A DNA stretch of 6,344 nt from positions 1-6,344 of the forward strand of contig QNDJ01000110.1 in NCBI GenBank assembly GCA_003644825.1, given 5' to 3'. The position numbers and the translations under genes were made by a program. Below the pieces are notes generated by a model. The model ran no database searches and was not told the origin of the DNA. It saw only the letters and a program-made list of their open reading frames with translations. Source of the stretch: Candidatus Zhuqueibacterota bacterium. Lineage in GTDB: Bacteria > SM23-31 > B21-G16. Below are positions 1 to 6,344 of the stretch, piece by piece. Every line of letters starts with the position of its first letter. Positions within the stretch are counted from its first letter, which is position 1.

Positions 1-77
1 ATATAAAAGCCTGTGTTTGTTTAAACTCGATTGAAGAAATGAATTATTTTAAACATAAATTAAGAAAATGTAATTAT
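1..77. other. Left-edge intergenic sequence
   Basis: This is AT-rich sequence downstream of the minus-strand secreted-protein gene. Both strands hold only very short reading frames; for example, a minus-strand ATG here runs about a dozen codons to a stop. I see no convincing GC-rich hairpin followed by a T-run, so no terminator is called. Whether the minus-strand cluster continues beyond the left edge, for instance into an ATPase gene, cannot be told. Confidence 0.6.
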
Positions 78-1064
78 TCACTTTAAATATTTTTCAAACT
101 CATCTTTTTCCACGTTTCTTACAACAACATTTCTTTCAACAAAAGAATTAATTTTGTTTGGTGGAAAGGGTAATATTACCTCTGAAACAACAAATTCATC
201 CATAACAACTTTTTGTACCCATTTTGATTCAATATCAATGTAAATATCGCCTTTATAATGTGAACTTCCTGTTGTATTTATTCTTGTATCTGGTGAAACA
301 TTTATAATCATTTTAAAAGAGCTTCCACCCGCATCGAAACCAACAATAGCACATAATTTATTATTAATATAGCTTAACCCTTTAAAAGTGAGGGTTATCT
401 TACCGTTTTTAAAAAAAGAACCTTCAGCAATATTACTTCCAAGATTTAAAGGTGGTTCTGAAAATGACGATGTATGTACGATTTTTTGACCTATTTTCTT
501 TAAATCCTGTATACCTTTGCCATTTTCAGTTCTTTCGGCAAATACGTTGCAGAAGGAGTGAAAATCAATGAATGTATTATAAATCATATAAATTTTATCT
601 TGAGGTATCGATTTGTTATTGCTGTCTTTGAGATTTTCAAATTTGCTATGCTCAATTCCGAATACCTGTCCTTTTTCATCGATTCCAGACGGTAAAGATT
701 TGAAAATATATCTCCATCCTTCAAGAGCAGGAACTGTAACTTCTTTAGAATCACCTAACTTAAACCTAAATTTTGAACAGGTAAATTCATCTCCTTCTTT
801 ACCTGCTAATTTTGCTGGTACACATTTAAGGTTAAGTTTATAAATATCCGTTCCTGTTATTTTTCCATCTGGTGAATAGCTTACGACTTTAGTTTTCATT
901 AAAAAATACTGTACTTTCTGAGAACGTTCTCCTGTAAGATTAAAAGACCGATTTAAAATTGAGTAGTCCTGGGAAAAAACCTCTTGTTTTTCAATGGTGA
1001 TTATGTTAAAAAAAATAATAACGGTAAAGACACAGGTTGAAATAAACTTTAATCTTGTTTTCAT
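78..1064 (-). CDS. Secreted protein of unknown family, coupled to the MacB-like permease
   Basis: I do not recognise the family of this 328-residue protein. The N-terminus has a Sec-type signal: basic MKTRLK, a hydrophobic stretch at about residues 7-24, and a plausible signal peptidase I site near VFS-QD (residues 29-33). The rest has no further membrane segment. It alternates short polar and hydrophobic stretches, suggesting a beta-rich periplasmic or exported protein, and carries four cysteines after the signal that could form disulfides. The frame stays open up to 1112, which would overlap the permease gene. I chose the ATG at 1064 because AGGAGA lies 6 nt before it and the signal peptide then begins directly; another in-frame ATG at 1091 overlaps the permease stop. 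The 19-bp gap to the permease implies co-transcription and a role with the exporter, as cargo, chaperone or envelope partner. That role is inferred from position only. Confidence 0.85.
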   Translation of the reverse strand: MKTRLKFISTCVFTVIIFFNIITIEKQEVFSQDYSILNRSFNLTGERSQKVQYFLMKTKVVSYSPDGKITGTDIYKLNLKCVPAKLAGKEGDEFTCSKFRFKLGDSKEVTVPALEGWRYIFKSLPSGIDEKGQVFGIEHSKFENLKDSNNKSIPQDKIYMIYNTFIDFHSFCNVFAERTENGKGIQDLKKIGQKIVHTSSFSEPPLNLGSNIAEGSFFKNGKITLTFKGLSYINNKLCAIVGFDAGGSSFKMIINVSPDTRINTTGSSHYKGDIYIDIESKWVQKVVMDEFVVSEVILPFPPNKINSFVERNVVVRNVEKDEFEKYLK

Positions 1065-1070
1065 TGTTTT

Positions 1071-1076
1071 TCTCCT
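1071..1076 (-). promoter_or_regulatory. Ribosome binding site for the secreted-protein gene
   Basis: On the minus strand this reads AGGAGA, six bases before the ATG at 1064. It lies inside the 19-bp gap after the permease stop codon. It decides the start in favour of 1064 over the in-frame upstream ATGs at 1091 and 1112, neither of which gives a better N-terminus. Confidence 0.75.
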
Positions 1077-1083
1077 GGAAATT

Positions 1084-3618
1084 TTATTCATATCTAAGGC
1101 TCTCCACAACATTGAGTTTCATTGCTCTTGTTGCTGGAAGAATACCAGAAAAAATACCAACAGAAATTATAAAAAAGGCTGTGATAATCATAACAGCAGC
1201 AGAAGTGTGAGGTGGTGGAAAATACTCTGGTAGCGGAAGCTTATTTAATATAAAATTCACCCCTGAACCAATTCCGGAACCTATTATTCCTCCTATAAAG
1301 GTAATAAGGAGAGCCTCAATTAGAAATTGAATAAATATATGTTTTTGTCTTGCCCCGACTGCTCTTCTAATTCCTATTTCTCTTGTTCTTTGTGTTACTG
1401 TAAAAAGCATCACATTCATTACACCTACACCACCGATAAGTAGTGTAATAAATCCAATACCGCCGAGGAAAACTTGTAAACCGAGAGTAATATAGTTAAA
1501 TATTTCATATCCATCTAATTCACTCCACTCTGAAATGGCTTCTTCGTCATCTGGTTTAAAATTATGTATTCTACCAAGAACCTGATTAATTTCTTTTTTT
1601 GCCTGTTTGTAGCGGTCTTTTTTCTTTGGTTCAACCAGAAGATTTGTAAGGAACTTATCCTTTCTGAAAATTTTTCTTGCAGTAGTATATGGAATAAGCA
1701 GTTTATCATCATCTAAAGAATTATTGATTGACATCTGCATACCTTTCTTTTCAGCGAGCCCGATAACTCTGAACCGGATACCATTTACTCTTAAATATTC
1801 TCCTACAACTTTGTTATTCTCCTTCCCGAATAATCTTTCTTTAACACCTGCTCCAATGAAACATACTTTTGCTTTATCTTTAACGTCTCTGTAATTGATA
1901 AATCTTCCTTTTTTTATTTTGAACCCTCTCATTTCCAGAGTTTCATTAACAACGCCAAGAGTATGGACAGCTCTATTTTCATTTCTGTATTTTACTACGG
2001 GAAAACCACAATTTATCTCCGGGGCTGCCCTGCTTATCTCGTAAGGAGAATAGTTCAATGCACGGACATCTTTGTCGGTAAAATATATTCTCTTTCCTTC
2101 TCTAAATCCGCCGATTTTCTTTTTTGCTTTTCCAGGATAAACCCTGATAAGTTTTTCACCTATTTTAGCCATTTCTTTGCTGTAATAGTAATTGAAACCC
2201 GCACCAAATCCGACAAGTATAATTACGGCTGCAATTCCCCATAATATCCCGAACATAGTAAGGAGTGATCTTCCTTTGCTAATTCTCAATTCCATTATGG
2301 CATGTCCGATCATTTCTCCTGTCAGTGTTTTTGAAACCCAGAGAGGTTTGGGTATTTTTTTACCGTTTGTAATTTCGCCCCTTTCATATTGTAGAGCTTG
2401 AATTGGCAGTAAGTTGGCAGCCTTTTTTGCTGGTATATAACCAGAAATCACTCCTGTCAAAATCATAACAAATATAACAATGCTGGTAAGGAGAAAGGAA
2501 TTCTGAGGTAGAGGTATGTATTCAGGTAAAGGTAGAATGGATACAAACCATAACAAGGCAGTTCCAATGAATAATCCTATTATACCACCGAGAATTGTAA
2601 TAACAAGAGTTTCAGCAAGAAACTGAAACTTGATGTCTCTTTTTTTTGCCCCCACTGCTTTTCTGATACCTATTTCCCGGGTTCTTTCCTGTACAGAAAC
2701 AAGCATAATATTCATAACACCAATACCACCAATAAACAGGGTAGTAATTCCTACGACCCCTAAGAGGATGTTCATACCAAGAAGCATAATGTTCATTAAA
2801 TTCTTATAGTATGTGAGGTCAAATATCCAGAGTGCTTCTTCATCATCGGGCATAAAGTTGTGTCTTTTTGCAAGAATGGTTCTTATTTCTTTTACGCACT
2901 CGCTTGATTTTCCCGGGTCTTCAGGAACAATGAATAGAAAATCGACTTTTTTATTGTCCCCCCATAAGGATTGAGCCGTTGTAAAAGGAATCAATATTTG
3001 TTCATCATCCGGTCCATTAATCTGACTCATCTGGGGTTTTTTGGATTTTGCAACACCAACTACTTTGAATCTTATACCATTTATTTTTAGTTCTTTTCCA
3101 ACAACAGAATTTTCTTTTCCGAAGAGTGTTTTTTTAATTTCAGCTCCAAGAAAAACAAATCTTCTCCTTTCTTTCATATCAGATTTATTGATAAATCTTC
3201 CTTCTGCAACTTCCCAGTTGTTTACAGTTTTTGTTTCGGGGGCAATTCCTCTTATTCTTTGACTTCTTGTTGTATTCCCGACTTTTACATCGTATCTTCT
3301 ATTGAAAACAGGAGCAACATATTTTACAGTGGAACACTGTATTTTTATTGCCTCAATATCTTTAATTTCAGGTGTAATTGGTCTTCCAGCTTTGTATCCA
3401 CCTAATCCTTTAGAAGTGTGTCCTGGCAGTACTACAATTAGGTTTTCACCAATTCTCGACATCCCAACAGATACAAAGTCTTTAACACCAAACCCCCAGC
3501 CAAGTAAAATCATAATTGCTATAATGCCCCAACTGATGCCAAATAAGGTAAGAATGCTTCTTAGTTTATTAACTCTTAAATTATTAAATGCCTGTTTTAT
3601 TATTTCTTTCAATAACAT
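1084..3618 (-). CDS. Tandem-duplicated MacB/FtsX-family ABC transporter permease (two permease units in one chain)
   Basis: This is an inner-membrane permease of the MacB/LolCE/FtsX superfamily, 844 residues, built as two homologous halves. Each half has an N-terminal membrane helix (about 21-45 and 451-475), a periplasmic MacB_PCD-like domain ending in HNFxPDDEEA (253-262 and 685-694), and an FtsX-type core with three helices (about 275-305, 334-360, 376-398; and 707-735, 766-790, 806-828). The coupling-helix signature is present twice: ERTREIGIRKAVGA at 311-324 and QRTREIGIRRAVGA at 743-756, exactly 432 residues apart. A linker of about 20 residues (414-435) joins the halves. MacB units normally have four helices and work as dimers, so one chain could supply the whole membrane dimer. 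No Walker A/B ATPase domain is present, so a separate LolD-like ATPase is needed and none is seen. The layout recalls the acidobacterial duplicated orphan permeases (ADOP). The start fits the MacB N-terminus, but the Shine-Dalgarno match is weak. It probably acts with the upstream adaptor; the substrate is unknown. Confidence 0.93.
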   Translation of the reverse strand: MLLKEIIKQAFNNLRVNKLRSILTLFGISWGIIAIMILLGWGFGVKDFVSVGMSRIGENLIVVLPGHTSKGLGGYKAGRPITPEIKDIEAIKIQCSTVKYVAPVFNRRYDVKVGNTTRSQRIRGIAPETKTVNNWEVAEGRFINKSDMKERRRFVFLGAEIKKTLFGKENSVVGKELKINGIRFKVVGVAKSKKPQMSQINGPDDEQILIPFTTAQSLWGDNKKVDFLFIVPEDPGKSSECVKEIRTILAKRHNFMPDDEEALWIFDLTYYKNLMNIMLLGMNILLGVVGITTLFIGGIGVMNIMLVSVQERTREIGIRKAVGAKKRDIKFQFLAETLVITILGGIIGLFIGTALLWFVSILPLPEYIPLPQNSFLLTSIVIFVMILTGVISGYIPAKKAANLLPIQALQYERGEITNGKKIPKPLWVSKTLTGEMIGHAIMELRISKGRSLLTMFGILWGIAAVIILVGFGAGFNYYYSKEMAKIGEKLIRVYPGKAKKKIGGFREGKRIYFTDKDVRALNYSPYEISRAAPEINCGFPVVKYRNENRAVHTLGVVNETLEMRGFKIKKGRFINYRDVKDKAKVCFIGAGVKERLFGKENNKVVGEYLRVNGIRFRVIGLAEKKGMQMSINNSLDDDKLLIPYTTARKIFRKDKFLTNLLVEPKKKDRYKQAKKEINQVLGRIHNFKPDDEEAISEWSELDGYEIFNYITLGLQVFLGGIGFITLLIGGVGVMNVMLFTVTQRTREIGIRRAVGARQKHIFIQFLIEALLITFIGGIIGSGIGSGVNFILNKLPLPEYFPPPHTSAAVMIITAFFIISVGIFSGILPATRAMKLNVVESLRYE
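1087..2313 (-). repeat. Permease internal duplication, C-terminal copy (residues 436-844)
   Basis: This is the second MacB/FtsX unit of the fused permease. In the first-helix region, 19 of 33 residues match the N-terminal copy by my hand alignment (residues 443-475 against 13-45). It keeps every landmark of a full unit and ends in the usual VESLRYE-type tail, matching PIQALQYE at the end of copy one. Neither half is visibly degraded. Confidence 0.85.
2380..3618 (-). repeat. Permease internal duplication, N-terminal copy (residues 1-413)
   Basis: This is the first MacB/FtsX unit of the fused permease. It aligns with the C-terminal unit at a constant offset of 432 residues through the periplasmic domain and coupling helix. 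Shared blocks include LTLFGISWGI against LTMFGILWGI, NGIRFKVVG against NGIRFRVIG, IPFTTA against IPYTTA, and LPLPEY in both. The resemblance is clear in protein and only patchy in DNA, so the duplication is old. Confidence 0.85.
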
Positions 3619-3641
3619 TTCATTTAAGGTTTCTTCAATTA

Positions 3642-3670
3642 TTAATAGGTGTATTATTGAAAAATGTCAG
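3642..3670 (-). promoter_or_regulatory. Candidate sigma-70-type promoter for the permease gene
   Basis: On the minus strand, CTGACA (3665-3670) is followed after 17 bp by TATTAA (3642-3647). That is five of six matches to the -35 consensus and four of six to the -10. Transcription would begin near 3635, leaving a leader of about 17 bases before the ATG at 3618. This would let the permease and secreted-protein genes be transcribed independently of the adaptor, consistent with the 281-bp gap. In such AT-rich DNA a chance match is quite possible. Confidence 0.35.
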
Positions 3671-3781
3671 AACTGTTATTTTTATAGGAACATAAATGAA
3701 TTGATCTCAACATACTCAACATACCTGTCGTTGCGAACACTGAATACTCATATAAAAAAGCGATATTTTCCACCCCGTTTA

Positions 3782-3843
3782 TCATTGTGAGTTCCGATTG
3801 CTTGGAACAAATTAATCTTTCAAATATATATTGCTTCGGTCAT
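3782..3843. repeat. Possible decayed dispersed palindromic repeat in the adaptor-permease gap
   Basis: The plus strand carries TCATTGTGAG (3782-3791), then GTTCCGATTGCTTGGAAC (3791-3808, a 5-bp stem GTTCC/GGAAC), AATCT, and later ATTGCTTCGGTCAT (3830-3843). These words resemble the TCATTGCGAG...GATTGCTTCGGTC intergenic repeats scattered through many bacterial genomes. Here they are diverged and the arms no longer pair well, so it would be a remnant. The 281-bp gap around it (3619-3899) holds no plausible gene on either strand. Recognition is from memory of the motif, not a search. Confidence 0.3.
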
Positions 3844-3899
3844 ATAATTTTTATTAAATCGTTGCTTTATTTTAAAAAATCTGTTTTATTGTTCAATAT

Positions 3900-5039
3900 T
3901 TATTCAGGGAATACTACAATATCTCCTTCTTTTAAACCCTCGAGGATTTCGGTTTTAATTCCATCAGTAATACCTACTTTAACTGGGATTTTCTTTTTTC
4001 CTTCAGGAGTTGATAAATCCTGTTTGTAAACAAATGCATTTCCATTTTCATAAATTATAGCGCCTTCAGGTATTACAAGGGTATTTTTATGCCTGGCAAG
4101 TATAATTTCAGCATTAGCAGTCATTCCAACTCGTAAGATTTTCTCATCATCTTTCACTTTAGCTTTTACTTCAAAATTTACGATATTATTTTTTTCTCTT
4201 CCAAGAGGTGAGATGTGTGTAAGTTCTGCATCAAAAAACTTATCAGGATAGGATTCAACCTGAATTCTTACAGGCATACCAAGTTTTACAGAACCAATAT
4301 CTGCTTCATCCACATCACCTTTAAAATGAACCTCGGAAACATCGGCAATTGTCATAATAATTGTTCCCCCGTAGGCGGATGAAATAGGAATTACTGCTGT
4401 TCCTTCATCAGTGTCCCTTGAAAGAACAATTCCGTCAATTGGAGAAATTATTGTCATACTTGCAAGGGCTTCTTTTGCTTCTATTTCTACAGCCTTTCTG
4501 TCTTCTTCGGAAAGCTTTAACTCATTTTCAATGCCACTTGTAACGGAACCTCTTTCTAAAACTTGAAGCTGAGCCATCGCAGAATAGTATCTTGATTTTG
4601 CAGTTTCATAGGAAGTTTTGAATTTTTCATATTCCTGTTTTGAAATAAGATTATCGTTGAGGAGCTTCTGAGCCCTTTTAAACAGGAATTCAGCATTTTC
4701 TTTATTGAAAGCGGCAGCTTTTACTTCATTACGAGCCCTTACCATTTCTATAGGTGTAGCACCCGGTATCACTTCTGCAAGTTTCTGACCTATTTTTACA
4801 GTATCTCCTTCTTCAACAAAGAACTTGTTAACTATTCCTCCAATTTTTGACTTCACCTCAATTTTCGATTTTGGTTCAATTTTTCCAGTGGCAACCACCG
4901 TTTTTGAAATATCTGAACGTTCTACTTTTGCAGTTCTGACATCCCCGGATTTTTTCTTTCCTACAAATGTTTTAAAAACAAAACCTGCTCCTATTACAAT
5001 AACAAAAAGGATTACAAGAATTACTAATATTTTTTTCAT
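3900..5039 (-). CDS. MacA/HlyD-family periplasmic adaptor (membrane fusion protein)
   Basis: This 379-residue protein is an adaptor that bridges an inner-membrane ABC permease and an outer-membrane TolC-like channel. Residues 3-25 form an uncleaved-looking membrane anchor. A split lipoyl (barrel-sandwich) domain follows, with halves at about 52-90 (EVKSKIGGIVNKFFVEEGD) and 195-216 (TIISPIDGIVLSRDTDEGT). Between them lies an alpha-helical hairpin (about 96-195). The beta-barrel spans about 235-315, and a membrane-proximal domain, beginning near LVIPEGAI, reaches the C-terminus. The hairpin contains R122-x3-L126-x6-S133, the RLS-type motif linked to TolC docking in MacA/AcrA-class adaptors. The length is typical of MacA. 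It is the first gene of the minus-strand cluster, with the MacB-like permease next, which supports a MacA-like rather than RND-type role. GAGGGG lies just upstream of the ATG. A 281-bp gap before the permease is unusually long for such a pair. Confidence 0.93.
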   Translation of the reverse strand: MKKILVILVILFVIVIGAGFVFKTFVGKKKSGDVRTAKVERSDISKTVVATGKIEPKSKIEVKSKIGGIVNKFFVEEGDTVKIGQKLAEVIPGATPIEMVRARNEVKAAAFNKENAEFLFKRAQKLLNDNLISKQEYEKFKTSYETAKSRYYSAMAQLQVLERGSVTSGIENELKLSEEDRKAVEIEAKEALASMTIISPIDGIVLSRDTDEGTAVIPISSAYGGTIIMTIADVSEVHFKGDVDEADIGSVKLGMPVRIQVESYPDKFFDAELTHISPLGREKNNIVNFEVKAKVKDDEKILRVGMTANAEIILARHKNTLVIPEGAIIYENGNAFVYKQDLSTPEGKKKIPVKVGITDGIKTEILEGLKEGDIVVFPE

Positions 5040-5042
5040 AAT

Positions 5043-5048
5043 CCCCTC
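5043..5048 (-). promoter_or_regulatory. Ribosome binding site for the adaptor gene
   Basis: The minus strand reads GAGGGG, ending three bases before the ATG at 5039; measured from its GAGG core the spacing is five. It supports that ATG, which also places the basic MKK and membrane anchor at the N-terminus. Confidence 0.65.
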
Positions 5049-5181
5049 AATCTTTTTTCTATATTAGTTAATACGACATTGGATTTTAAGTTGTTTCAAA
5101 TTATTTTTACAATAAGAATGTAATTTTAATCCCTGAAAAATATCTTTTAAATGCTAAAACTAAAAATAAATCTTTAATTAA

Positions 5182-5227
5182 CCCTGGTGTTAAAGGAGAT
5201 CTTAAAATAAAGAAATTTTTCCCAGGG
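5182..5227. repeat. Inverted repeat CCCTGG/CCAGGG in the divergent intergenic region
   Basis: CCCTGG (5182-5187) and its complement CCAGGG (5222-5227) are the only GC-rich words in the 256-bp region between the adaptor and the plus-strand gene (5040-5295). The 34-bp spacing is too long for a typical intrinsic terminator, although a T-run follows at 5240-5245. The pair lies just upstream of the candidate plus-strand promoter, so a regulator site or a longer RNA fold is possible. No function is established. Confidence 0.35.
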
Positions 5228-5235
5228 GACTAAAC

Positions 5236-5264
5236 TTGGTTTTTTATGGTTTAAAAATTATATT
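5236..5264 (+). promoter_or_regulatory. Candidate sigma-70-type promoter for the plus-strand secreted protein
   Basis: TTGGTT (5236-5241) is followed after 17 bp by TATATT (5259-5264). Transcription would start near 5271, about 25 bases before the ATG at 5296. The -10 is close to consensus, and the -35 matches mainly in its TTG. The AT-rich context makes chance matches common. No equally good promoter was found for the minus-strand adaptor gene in this region. Confidence 0.4.
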
Positions 5265-5295
5265 ATTACGATAATAAATGAAATATGGGTGTAAA

Positions 5296-6344
5296 ATGAG
5301 ACAGGTTTTATTGATGTACTTTTTATTGTTACTATTTCCAGTAAGGCTTTTTGCCCAAAAACAAATATACATAGAGACACCTCTGGGTAAAGCCTATCCT
5401 GTTGAACATTCTCGAAAAGATTTTTACTGTATTACAAATTTTAAATTAGATAATGGGAATGTAAAAATTAATGTTGACAGTGGATATGTTTTATTTGGTT
5501 CTACCATAAAGGGTGTTACAGAAGCAATTATTATTCCCATTCGTAGTAAGGTCACAGGACTTATAATAGATTACATAAAAATTGAAGGTGAGTTAGATGA
5601 CCTTTACTTACGATTTAATTTCAGGTGGTATAAAAACTATCTATCCCGGTTTTTAAAAAGGTCTTCTTTTATTAATAGTGTATATAATAAAGCTATAAAA
5701 ATTCACAAACAGAAGTTTAGAAATTATTATCATGCGGGCTGGTATGCAATAATTCCACCTGAGAAAACTTTAATGTGTGAATTCAGTCTAAAAACGTCCG
5801 GATTACGGATTGGTTCAAATTTTTTAAATAATAGTTTTTTTGTATTTAGTGGTCTTTCAAATTTATGGAATAAATTTAAAGATGGAAAATTCACAATCTA
5901 TTATCCTGAAAATAGTGTTATTAAAGATAGCTTACAAAAATGGCTGGACATACGAAAAACAGCTTTTAAAAGAATTTGTAACTATTTAAGGGTAAGTGAG
6001 AAAAAGATTAATAATATTACTTTTTATGTTTTTAATAATAAAAAACAAGGGCTTCTTTATGGTGAAAGATTGGGATATGCAATACCAGATAAATTTGAAA
6101 TATATACTGCTTATGATCAAACACCAGGGCATAAATTAACTCATATTGTATCATACTGGATTAATAAAAAGCGTATAAATTCTGCTTTGATTAATGAAGG
6201 TCTGGCAGTATATTTGGACCAGACAGGAAGAAACTATAGCAGGATAAGTAAATATCTGATTTCTTCTGGAATTGTTAAGGATAAAAACCTCAAAAATTTA
6301 CTGGGAAATAATTTTAGAAAAGAAAAATATGGCTATATTCTGGC
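5296..6344 (+). CDS. Secreted peptidase-MA-like (gluzincin-fold) protein with altered HKLTH site, 3' end outside the window
   Basis: The frame is open from 5296 to the right edge: 349 codons plus two bases, with no stop. Residues 1-20 form a signal peptide (basic start, leucine-rich core, LFA-Q cleavage site). An N-terminal region up to about residue 190 is not recognised. From about 196 (GKFTIYYPENS) the layout follows peptidase-MA/gluzincin domains: a beta strand, a helix over a conserved-looking LRVSEKKINNITFYVF stretch, then PGHKLTHIV and INEGLAVYLDQ. Predicted zinc ligands are H279, H283 and E301. The catalytic glutamate of HExxH is replaced by K280, so as written it should lack normal peptidase activity. 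The start at 5296 is favoured by a GGGTG just upstream (5287-5291); an in-frame ATG at 5278 adds six residues and lacks an evident ribosome binding site. It is divergent from the exporter genes, so any functional link is unproven. Family assignment is by motif only. Confidence 0.75.
   Translation, partial: MRQVLLMYFLLLLFPVRLFAQKQIYIETPLGKAYPVEHSRKDFYCITNFKLDNGNVKINVDSGYVLFGSTIKGVTEAIIIPIRSKVTGLIIDYIKIEGELDDLYLRFNFRWYKNYLSRFLKRSSFINSVYNKAIKIHKQKFRNYYHAGWYAIIPPEKTLMCEFSLKTSGLRIGSNFLNNSFFVFSGLSNLWNKFKDGKFTIYYPENSVIKDSLQKWLDIRKTAFKRICNYLRVSEKKINNITFYVFNNKKQGLLYGERLGYAIPDKFEIYTAYDQTPGHKLTHIVSYWINKKRINSALINEGLAVYLDQTGRNYSRISKYLISSGIVKDKNLKNLLGNNFRKEKYGYIL

Noticed and set aside
1032-1043. Possible lipobox (ISTC) in the secreted protein signal
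   Set aside because: The cysteine at residue 11 lies before the hydrophobic core and has threonine at -1, so a lipoprotein signal is unlikely; a signal peptidase I site near residue 31 fits better.
1065-1112. Longer start at 1112 (or 1091) for the secreted protein
   Set aside because: It would overlap the permease gene and put about 16 polar residues ahead of the signal peptide, whereas 1064 has a well-spaced AGGAGA.
1515-1712. Minus-strand 65-codon frame inside the permease gene
   Set aside because: It lies out of frame within the conserved second permease unit and has no independent support.
613-2401. Other plus-strand open frames opposite the secreted protein and the permease
   Set aside because: They are short antisense shadows of strongly supported minus-strand genes, with no ribosome binding site or motif.
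3302-4029. Plus-strand open frames across the permease start, the gap and the adaptor end
   Set aside because: They run antisense to well-supported genes, have low-complexity compositions, and show no recognisable domain or good ribosome binding site.
5094-5099. Minus-strand TTGAAA as the -35 of an adaptor promoter
   Set aside because: No acceptable -10 lies at 16-18 bp; the nearest AT-rich hexamer, TATTAA, is 20 bp away, so the adaptor promoter was left uncalled.
5182-5245. Intrinsic terminator formed by CCCTGG/CCAGGG and the following T-run
   Set aside because: The loop is about 34 bases with a 6-bp stem, the T-run is 12 bp beyond the stem, and there is no gene end just upstream on the plus strand.

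Overview
The window is AT-rich (roughly one third GC by eye) and lysine/isoleucine-rich in its proteins. It looks like chromosomal DNA from a Gram-negative (two-membrane) bacterium: there is an envelope-spanning export adaptor, a MacB-type permease, and two proteins with Sec-type signal peptides. I cannot assign a genus. An uncultured, AT-rich lineage would fit, but nothing seen here proves it. There are no RNA genes, insertion sequences, CRISPR repeats or phage genes.

Three genes on the minus strand occupy about 78-5039 and read right to left. The first is a MacA/HlyD-type periplasmic adaptor (3900-5039). A 281-bp gap follows, holding a candidate promoter and a possible decayed palindromic repeat. 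Next is an 844-residue permease (1084-3618) in which two complete MacB/FtsX-type permease units are fused head to tail. Only 19 bp further on is a 328-residue secreted protein of unknown family (78-1064). The adaptor and permease together look like the periplasmic and inner-membrane parts of a MacAB-TolC-like exporter. Neither the ATPase (MacB nucleotide-binding domain or LolD-like protein) nor a TolC-like channel is in the window, so they must be supplied from elsewhere. The secreted protein may be a cargo or an envelope partner of the exporter, judged by its position only.

A 256-bp divergent intergenic region (5040-5295) separates this cluster from a plus-strand gene that starts at about 5296 and runs off the right edge without a stop. 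It encodes a secreted protein with a peptidase-MA/gluzincin-like zinc-site layout (H279, H283, E301). The usual catalytic glutamate of HExxH is a lysine (HKLTH), so as written it would be a catalytically dead or altered metallopeptidase.

The points most worth checking are the single-chain duplicated permease with no ATPase nearby, the HKLTH pseudo-protease signature, and the uncharacterised secreted protein coupled to the permease.
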